Positions 1 to 4,552 of a DNA stretch of 7,976 nucleotides are shown here, in pieces; positions within the stretch are counted from its first letter, which is position 1, and each line of letters begins with the position of its first letter. Under the pieces are notes generated by a model. That model saw only the letters and a program-made list of their open reading frames with translations, was not told the DNA's origin and ran no database searches. The position numbers and the translations under genes are program-made. Source of the stretch: Chloroflexota bacterium (GTDB lineage Bacteria; Chloroflexota; Limnocylindria; QHBO01); the NCBI GenBank assembly GCA_024636135.1, contig JAGXHP010000026.1:1-7976 (forward strand), read 5' to 3'.

Positions 1-2
1 CG

Positions 3-401
3 CTGCTCGGCGGCGTGCTGGCCGGCGTGTTGGCTATGCTGGCTGGCATCGGAGCCGAGCTCGCTTTCGGTCTGGGCGCCGTCTCTACCGTCGTGCTCTT
101 CGTGGTGGCCGGAGCCGCGGCCGGATGGTACTTCGTCCGCGACCAGGCAAGCCTAGAGGTCCGATTCCCCTCGGCCCGGCACCGGCGCCGAATGGCTCAC
201 TCGAGCGCTGACGTGCGCAGGTCGAGGGTGAAGCGGGCCACGGTCATCGCGGCCGCGGCCAGCCGTCTCCGCCTGGAAAAATCCGCGCCAGGCGGTCTGC
301 GATCTCCTCGGGCGCTGGTTGGCCGAGGTGGCGCCGCTGCGGCTCCGGCCGTCGACCTTCGACGCGCCGCAGCTTGCTACCGAGACTCCGTAGGCCGGTA
401 G
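3..401 (+). CDS. Partial membrane-protein frame, C-terminal part (unrecognised)
   Basis: The frame is open from the window edge and stops at TAG 399-401. I do not recognise it. The first 45 or so residues are hydrophobic and Gly/Ala/Val-rich, consistent with one or two membrane helices (for example VSTVVLFVVAGAAAGWYFV), and their codons end mostly in G or C. After about position 160 the translation becomes an Arg/Ala-rich tail without domain character, and codon choice becomes less biased. The tail may be a real basic cytoplasmic extension, or the frame may have lost its original stop and read into noncoding DNA. The start lies outside the window; the GTG at 15 is only an internal candidate. 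The other two plus frames either stop or give Arg/Trp/Cys-rich nonsense here, which favours this frame. Confidence 0.35.
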   Translation: MLGGVLAGVLAMLAGIGAELAFGLGAVSTVVLFVVAGAAAGWYFVRDQASLEVRFPSARHRRRMAHSSADVRRSRVKRATVIAAAASRLRLEKSAPGGLRSPRALVGRGGAAAAPAVDLRRAAACYRDSVGR

Positions 402-453
402 CGAATCGAGGTGATGTGGTCACAGTCACGCACCCTACCGTTGGGTGGAAAAT

Positions 454-475
454 GGCCTGCCTTGGGCCTGCCTTG
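454..475. repeat. 11-bp perfect tandem duplication
   Basis: GGCCTGCCTTG occurs twice head to tail (454-464 and 465-475) with no spacer. It lies in the gene-poor gap and has no evident regulatory meaning. Replication slippage is the simplest explanation. Confidence 0.8.
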
Positions 476-752
476 TCCTCGTCAGCCCATTCAGGCAGTC
501 TCGAACGTGAGGAGCGAACCACCCAGCGACTGGTGCGGTCCGTGACGGGCCGTGGCGTCGTACAGCTTCGGATGCTGTAGGTCCCGCAGCTCGCTTCGAT
601 CGGGTGATTAGTCTCCCTCTCCGTCCGCGTACGCCGCTCTCTGTCGGTTCGAACGCGAGGGGTCGTGTCCCTATCGGACTTCAGGTCGGACGTTGCGAAT
701 CACCCGCTGCAGGATGCCCTAAGGCACGCCGGAGCCCAGCAGCCGTGCGCCC

Positions 753-764
753 GCTCGCGCGAGC
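753..764. repeat. 12-bp perfect palindrome
   Basis: GCTCGCGCGAGC reads the same on both strands. It lies 74 bp beyond the 3' end of the tRNA. It could be a protein-binding site or a short cruciform; there is no following T-run on either strand to make it a standard terminator. Confidence 0.5.
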
Positions 765-765
765 T

Positions 766-789
766 TGAGGGTACGAATGAGGGTACAGC
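766..789. repeat. 12-bp imperfect tandem repeat (TGAGGGTAC core)
   Basis: TGAGGGTAC is repeated at 766-774 and 778-786, a 12-bp period (TGAGGGTACGAA then TGAGGGTACAGC). It begins just after the 12-bp palindrome and ends about 50 bp from the tRNA 3' end. A pair of sites one helical turn apart could bind a dimeric protein, or be a recombinase arm site; neither is shown. Confidence 0.55.
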
Positions 790-837
790 GCGAGCGAGAA
801 GGGCCAACTCGTGCTCAAAATCGGCCTAGATGAGACT

Positions 838-914
838 TGGTACCGCATACCGGATTCGAACCGGTGATCTCCGCCTTGAGAGGGCGGTGTCCTGGGCCTC
901 TAGACGAATGCGGC
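838..914 (-). tRNA. tRNA-Glu (anticodon CTC), CCA encoded
   Basis: Read on the minus strand, a full cloverleaf is present. The 7-bp acceptor stem pairs 914-908 with 848-842, the D arm carries the Glu-typical GTCTAGAGGCCCAGGAC, and the anticodon stem CCGCC/GGCGG closes the loop CTCTCAA. The T arm is ACCGG-TTCGAAT-CCGGT. The anticodon CTC (880-878) reads GAG. Discriminator A at 841 is followed by encoded CCA (840-838). The D arm and anticodon region closely match the well-known E. coli tRNA-Glu. The terminal acceptor pair is G1-U72, a wobble. The gene lies 58 bp after the hydrolase-fold gene on the same strand but has its own likely promoter. Confidence 0.96.
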
Positions 915-937
915 ACGGGTCGGCTGCGACACGGCCG

Positions 938-966
938 AGTCTACCCAAGCCCCAGAACCGATGCAA
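938..966 (-). promoter_or_regulatory. Putative sigma-70-type promoter of tRNA-Glu
   Basis: On the minus strand, TTGCAT (966-961) and TAGACT (943-938) are separated by exactly 17 bp, each matching the consensus at 4 of 6 positions. The -10 box ends 23 nt before the mature tRNA 5' end, leaving room for a short 5' leader removed by RNase P. It overlaps only the spacer after the hydrolase-fold stop codon. Confidence 0.5.
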
Positions 967-972
967 ACCAGC

Positions 973-1839
973 TCAGCGGCGGGCCCCGACGGCAACGCTG
1001 CTGGCGCCCGCCATGGCATGCCGATGCTCCTCGAGCCAGCCGAGCACGCTCTGCGCCACCTCGGGCCACGTTTGAGCACCCATCGCCAGCCCGAAATGAC
1101 TTGCCGAGGGGAAGTACTCGTAGCTGGCGCCGATGAGGTCGGCGGTGTGCCGTGCCTCGTTCGGATGGATGACCTCGTCCAGGCCGGCGCCGATGACGAG
1201 GCTCGGGATGTCGGCGAAGCGCGACGCATCGATCGGCACCCCGTTCATCCGCTCGCGCCGCGCGCGACCGGACTCCTTGGCGCCGATGAGCAGCTCGCTC
1301 ATCTTCTCGATCTCCTCGTCCTCCATGTCCGGCATCCGCTCGCGTAGCTCGTCGCGCGAGCCGGTCCAGCCCCACCAGGCGGCGTCGTAGATGGCCGGGA
1401 CGGCGCGCAGCTCGTGCTCCTCCGGGCGTCGCGGCAGCGCCGCGGCCGGCGGAGACGGGGCCAGCAACACCAGCCCCAGCACCGGGTGGCGCTCGGCATA
1501 CATCATGGCCGCCAATGCGCCGATCCCCCAGCCGATGACCACCGTTGGGCGCCCGATCTGCCGCAGCGCCACGCCAATGTCGTCGGCATAGTCGCGCATC
1601 GTCGTGTCGTCGAGCTCGGCGGTGTCGGACGTGAAGTGGCCGCGCAGGTTGACGGCGTGGGCCTCCCAGCCTCGCTCGGCCAGGAACGCCGCGATCTCGG
1701 TCCACAGCCACGAGCCGGCCAGGGCGCCGTGGACGAGGAGCAGTGGTGGCTTGCGGCTGCGCCGCTCGGGCTGATGGGTCTCGACGTGGATGCCCTCGGG
1801 CTCGATGAAGACCTCGTCGCGCTTGATCGCCTGCACCAT
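973..1839 (-). CDS. Alpha/beta-hydrolase-fold protein lacking the nucleophile serine
   Basis: The 288-residue product has the layout of a single-domain alpha/beta hydrolase. LLLVHGALAGSW (33-44) is the first strand with the HG oxyanion motif, NLRGH (64-68) is the usual post-strand-4 loop, and VVIGWGIGALAAMMYAERHP (100-119) is the nucleophile elbow. A Trp-rich lid-like insert surrounds WWGW (155-158). GLDEVIHP supplies the acid Asp221 and SASHFG the base His248. The elbow should read G-x-S-x-G but reads G-W-G-I-G, with Gly105 (GGG, 1525-1527) in place of serine. So Asp and His are kept while the nucleophile is missing; by family knowledge classical ester hydrolysis would be impaired. It may be a non-enzymatic fold member, or use a cofactor-free mechanism of another type; this is inference. 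ATG at 1839 is 10 bp after the DUF1015 stop. GGAGG lies 15 nt upstream of the ATG, rather far for a ribosome site. Substrate unknown. Confidence 0.9.
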   Translation of the reverse strand: MVQAIKRDEVFIEPEGIHVETHQPERRSRKPPLLLVHGALAGSWLWTEIAAFLAERGWEAHAVNLRGHFTSDTAELDDTTMRDYADDIGVALRQIGRPTVVIGWGIGALAAMMYAERHPVLGLVLLAPSPPAAALPRRPEEHELRAVPAIYDAAWWGWTGSRDELRERMPDMEDEEIEKMSELLIGAKESGRARRERMNGVPIDASRFADIPSLVIGAGLDEVIHPNEARHTADLIGASYEYFPSASHFGLAMGAQTWPEVAQSVLGWLEEHRHAMAGASSVAVGARR

Positions 1840-1849
1840 GGGTGGCTTG

Positions 1850-3193
1850 TCAGTCCTCCAGGGGGTTGAAGACCATGCCGGTCAACAGCTTCGGATAGAA
1901 ATAGGTCGACTTCTGCGGCATGACGTCGCCCGCGGTCGCCACGTCGGCCAGCTGGTCCATGCGCGTCGGCCGCACGAGGATCGCGGCGGCAGCCTCGCCT
2001 CGGGCAACGCGCTCGCGCGCATCGGCCTCGTCCCTAGTGTAGGCGAGGCGATTCCCGGCGGCGACATCGGCCGCGGTGATGCCCAGGCGGTCGTCCAGCA
2101 GCGCAACGTGGAGCGCCGCGAGGTCGAGAGACCGCACGGCGCTGCTCATCCGCTCGCGCCGCAGCCGATCGGCGATGCCATCGGGGTCGCCGACGAGCAG
2201 GTAGCCCTCGCCGGCCGGCAGCACGAGGCCGAAGACCGGCTCATCGGCGTGACGACGCTCCTCCAGTGCATCGGCCAGGACTTCGGGCGCAACCGGGATC
2301 GGCGTGAACAGCACGTCGTTGCCCTCCAGGAGGGTCCGAAGGGCATCGGCGTCGGCGTCCAGGAGCACCCGGTGCGTCGGACGGATCTCGAGGTCGGTGA
2401 GCTCCGCGTTGACGAGCATCATCATGATCCAGTCGGCCGCCAGGTCTCCGGGTGCTGCTCCCGACCAGCGCGGATCGGCCCTGACCGCGGCCTGGTATGC
2501 AAGCGCGGTCTCGTAGCGATGGTGACCATCGGCGATGTACAGGGTCTGACGGCTCAGGTAGTTGAGGAGCCGCTCGTCGGTCTCGACGGCAGCCAGCTGG
2601 TGGATGAGCCCATCGTCGTCACGCGCCCGCCATTCATCGGCCCACGCGCGGCTCATCACGTGCCGGTAGCGCTCGGACCGGTCGAAGTACACGGTCAGGA
2701 TGGGGCTGAGCTGCGTCCGCGTTGCCTCGAGCAGCGCAAGCCGATCCGCCTTCGGCCCCGGCATGGTGTGCTCGTGCGGTCGGATGCCCGACCCCCACGG
2801 CTCGAGCAGCACGCGCACCACGATCCCCTCCACCACGAGCTCGTCCGGCGCCGATGGAGTCGCGTGGCGGTAGTAGTAGGCCATCGGACCGTCCATCCGC
2901 TCCAGCGTCCCGCCCTCGACCCATGCGCGCATCGTCTCCGCCGCGGCCGCGTGCGGGTCCGGCTCCGCGCTGAGCTCCAGGCGAACCGCGTTGTGCGGGT
3001 CGCGCGCCAGCAGCTCGCCCTGCCGCGCGGAGCTGATCACGTCGTATGGCGGGCAGGCGACGTCTGTCAGGTCCGCCACGCGGGCGGGCGGTGCTTCATC
3101 ATCGTCCGCGAGCGCGATGCGGGGAGCGGGCGTGGCGTCGCCGAAGCGCGCGAGGGAGTAGTGGATGCCGCGGAACGGCGAGACACGGGGCAT
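1850..3193 (-). CDS. DUF1015 family protein
   Basis: The 447-residue product matches the DUF1015 family (Pfam PF06245) along its whole length. Recognised signatures are the N-terminal PFRGIHYS (6-13), PPYDVIS (about 48-54), HEHTMPGPKADRL in the middle, TLYIADGHHRYETALAYQ near the centre, and the C-terminal MPQKSTYFYPKLLTGMVFNP ending close to the stop. These His/Asp-rich conserved blocks suggest a metal- or phosphate-binding enzyme, but to my knowledge no reaction is established for the family. The protein lacks a signal peptide or membrane helix, so it is probably cytosolic. ATG 3193 is chosen because MPRVSPFRG is the family's usual N-terminus. No Shine-Dalgarno precedes it, and TATCCT ends 8 nt before the ATG, suggesting a leaderless mRNA. 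It is followed after 10 bp by the hydrolase-fold gene, a probable operon. Five palindromes lie upstream. Confidence 0.94.
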   Translation of the reverse strand: MPRVSPFRGIHYSLARFGDATPAPRIALADDDEAPPARVADLTDVACPPYDVISSARQGELLARDPHNAVRLELSAEPDPHAAAAETMRAWVEGGTLERMDGPMAYYYRHATPSAPDELVVEGIVVRVLLEPWGSGIRPHEHTMPGPKADRLALLEATRTQLSPILTVYFDRSERYRHVMSRAWADEWRARDDDGLIHQLAAVETDERLLNYLSRQTLYIADGHHRYETALAYQAAVRADPRWSGAAPGDLAADWIMMMLVNAELTDLEIRPTHRVLLDADADALRTLLEGNDVLFTPIPVAPEVLADALEERRHADEPVFGLVLPAGEGYLLVGDPDGIADRLRRERMSSAVRSLDLAALHVALLDDRLGITAADVAAGNRLAYTRDEADARERVARGEAAAAILVRPTRMDQLADVATAGDVMPQKSTYFYPKLLTGMVFNPLED

Positions 3194-3201
3194 GGGTGGG
3201 A

Positions 3202-3207
3202 AGGATA
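3202..3207 (-). promoter_or_regulatory. Putative -10 element, leaderless DUF1015 transcript
   Basis: TATCCT on the minus strand (4 of 6 to TATAAT) ends 8 nt before the ATG at 3193, so transcription would start at or next to the A of the start codon. No purine-rich ribosome site lies between. No convincing -35 box is seen at 17 bp; palindrome copy 1 (3224-3237) occupies the place where a -35 would be, about 16 bp upstream. Confidence 0.4.
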
Positions 3208-3223
3208 GCGGGAGTCACGCGGC

Positions 3224-3442
3224 GCCGATAAATCCGCCGTTCCGCGGCCCACGGAGGGGTTCAGGCGCCATTCCGCCGATACATCGGCAGCCGCCGCGCA
3301 CGAGGCGCGCCTCCGGGCACCTCCCACGCTCGCTCTCTACAGATACATCGGCGTAACGGCGCCCCAACCCTCTCCGAGGCTCCGCCTGGCCGATATATCG
3401 GCGGAAGCCGGGGCTCCGGCGCCGATTAGCCGAAATATCGGC
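3224..3442. repeat. Array of five GCCGATAnATCGGC palindromes
   Basis: Five copies of a 14-bp palindrome with an AT-rich core lie in the gap between the DUF1015 start and the queG stop. They are 3224-3237 (GCCGATAAATCCGC, one arm mismatch), 3275-3288 (GCCGATACATCGGC), 3339-3352 (ACAGATACATCGGC, left arm degraded), 3389-3402 (GCCGATATATCGGC, perfect) and 3429-3442 (GCCGAAATATCGGC). An extra half site GCCGATTA is at 3421-3428. Start-to-start distances are 51, 64, 50 and 40 bp, so they are not evenly phased. Copy 1 lies 31-44 bp upstream of the DUF1015 ATG, where a regulator could block or assist polymerase. The likely role is a cluster of operators for a dimeric regulator; a family of extragenic palindromic repeats is the main alternative. 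Confidence 0.8.
3407..3420. other. Small GC hairpin between palindromes 4 and 5
   Basis: GCCGG-GGCT-CCGGC gives a 5-bp stem with a 4-nt loop. It lies downstream of queG on the minus strand and could contribute to transcript termination, but no T-run follows, so it is not a standard intrinsic terminator. Confidence 0.3.
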
Positions 3443-3451
3443 ACAACTGCG

Positions 3452-3478
3452 CCCCGCCCCACCCCCGCCCCCGCCCCC
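3452..3478 (-). other. G-quadruplex-type tract after queG
   Basis: The minus strand holds five G runs (5, 5, 5, 4 and 4 long; complementary C runs at 3452-3455, 3457-3460, 3462-3466, 3468-3472 and 3474-3478), each separated by a single base. This meets the usual G4 pattern with the shortest loops. It begins 9 nt past the queG stop and is on the sense strand of the kinase-queG transcript, so both DNA and mRNA could fold. It may pause or end transcription, or protect the mRNA 3' end. Confidence 0.65.
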
Positions 3479-3487
3479 GAGCCCGCC

Positions 3488-4552
3488 TCACAACCTCCCG
3501 AGGACCTGCGCGGCCTGGCCCCGCACCTCGGCTCGAGCGTCGTGTCCCGCCCGCTCCAGGAGCTCGACCCCTCCGACCGGCAGCTCGCCCACGTTCCCCA
3601 GCGCGGCAATGGCATTCCGCAGCAGCCGATGCCGCCCGGCCCGCGTCAATGCCGTCGCCCCGACCGCCCGGCCGAAGGCACGCGAACCCATCGGCAGCAG
3701 CCACTCGATGAGCGGCAGCAGCGGTACGGCCAGCGGGCCGCCGTCATCCGCATCGGCGTTGACCGGGCAGACCGCCTGGCACACGTCGCAGCCGAAAACC
3801 CAATCGCCGATGGCCTCGGCCTCCCACTCCCCCAGCTCACCGGGATGCTCGATCGTCAGGTAGCTGATGCAGCGCCGCGCATCGATCGTCTGCGGCGCCA
3901 CGATGGCGCCGGTCGGGCAGCCGGAGATGCAGCGCGTGCATGACCCGCAGTTCGTGCGAACCGGCTCGTCGGTCGGAAGCTCAGCCGAGGAGATCACCGC
4001 CCCGAGAAAGACCCACGAACCCGCTCGCTGGTGCGTCAGCAGGTTCGCGTTCTTGCCGATCCATCCCAGGCCGGCCCGGGCGGCCAGCGCTCGCTCGGCC
4101 AGCGGCCGGTCATCGACGTAGGCCACATCGCCGGCGCCGACGCCCTCGCTCCGCAGGTCGGCGGCCAGCGCCTCGAGCCTGTCGCGCAGCGCCGTGTGGT
4201 AGTCAGTGCCGAGCGCGTACCGCGCGATCTTCCCGGCAGGAAGCTTCGGCAGCCCCTCGAGAACCGGTGCCAGCGCCTGCTCCAGCGCGCGAGGCTCGGG
4301 ATCCCACCTCGCCCGATCGGCCCCGGCATACGGCGCCGCCACGACGATCACCGAGCGCGCACCCGGCTCCAGCGCTCCCGGATCGGTGGCCAGCCGCGGG
4401 CGATCTCCACCCATCCATTCCATGCGTGCCATCCGCCCCGCGTCGACGCTGGCCTCCATCCGCCGCCGATCCTCGGGCAGGGGTGCCGCCGAGGTGACGC
4501 CGACGAGCTCAAGCCCGTGACGCTCGGCGAGTGCCGACAGGCGGTCGCGCAT
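3488..4552 (-). CDS. queG: Epoxyqueuosine reductase QueG
   Basis: QueG carries out the last step of queuosine synthesis, reducing epoxyqueuosine to queuosine in the anticodon of tRNAs with GUN anticodons, using cobalamin and two 4Fe-4S clusters. The 354-residue product shows the family in order: an N-terminal domain with ARYALGTDYH (110-119), the cofactor region VDDRPLAERALAARAGLGWIGKN (146-168) where Asp147 or Asp148 fits the proposed catalytic acid, the first cluster motif C202-x2-C205-x2-C208-x3-C212-P, and the second group C228, C255, C258, C262 in FGCDVCQAVCPVN. The C-terminus (about 310-354) is helical and HEAT-like, as in other QueGs. All cluster cysteines are present and the length is normal, so it should be active and cytosolic. 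ATG 4552 overlaps the kinase stop by one base (TGATG). A host making Q and using or salvaging B12 is implied; no other queuosine gene is in view. Confidence 0.96.
   Translation of the reverse strand: MRDRLSALAERHGLELVGVTSAAPLPEDRRRMEASVDAGRMARMEWMGGDRPRLATDPGALEPGARSVIVVAAPYAGADRARWDPEPRALEQALAPVLEGLPKLPAGKIARYALGTDYHTALRDRLEALAADLRSEGVGAGDVAYVDDRPLAERALAARAGLGWIGKNANLLTHQRAGSWVFLGAVISSAELPTDEPVRTNCGSCTRCISGCPTGAIVAPQTIDARRCISYLTIEHPGELGEWEAEAIGDWVFGCDVCQAVCPVNADADDGGPLAVPLLPLIEWLLPMGSRAFGRAVGATALTRAGRHRLLRNAIAALGNVGELPVGGVELLERAGHDARAEVRGQAAQVLGRL

Larger units (their letters stand above)
402..837. other. Gene-poor gap with short repeats
   Basis: This is 436 bp without a frame I would call a gene. 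Short ORFs on both strands lack family motifs and a consistent codon bias. It contains an 11-bp tandem duplication (454-475), a hairpin TACAGC/GCTGTA with a 7-nt loop (561-579), a widely spaced 9-bp inverted repeat CGGGTGATT (601-609) with AATCACCCG (698-706), a 12-bp palindrome (753-764) and a 12-bp near-repeat TGAGGGTAC (766-786). It sits on the 3' side of the tRNA-Glu gene, where integrating elements commonly insert. No integrase motif or second tRNA 3' fragment was found by eye. Confidence 0.5.

Noticed and set aside
244..522. 92-residue minus-strand ORF in the left region
   Set aside because: No family motif, no ribosome site, and it spans the tandem duplication and gap; not supportable as a gene.
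640..665. Second T-loop-like sequence (GGTTCGAACGC) as a tRNA remnant or attachment duplicate
   Set aside because: The flanks do not pair as a T stem and do not match the tRNA-Glu 3' end, so it is a chance GTTCGAA.
830..1136. Plus-strand ORFs beginning near 830-837 (translations containing RIRTGDLRLERAVSW or HTGFEPVISA)
   Set aside because: These are well-known false translations of the complement of a tRNA gene; the tRNA-Glu at 838-914 explains them.
941..1711. Minus-strand 256-residue ORF overlapping the hydrolase-fold gene
   Set aside because: A frame-shifted shadow, Arg-rich with no fold motifs; the 973-1839 frame has the HG, RGH, Asp and His motifs.
1790..3208. 472-residue plus-strand ORF opposite the DUF1015 gene
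   Set aside because: An antisense shadow in GC-rich DNA; the minus frame carries full DUF1015 motifs, while this one is His/Arg-rich without domains.
3371..3420. Intrinsic terminator for queG
   Set aside because: Short GC stems exist (3377-3387 and 3407-3420) but neither is followed by a T-run on the minus strand.
3224..3442. CRISPR array reading of the five repeats
   Set aside because: The repeats are only 14 bp, degenerate and unevenly spaced (40-64 bp), with no cas gene; they do not fit a CRISPR array.
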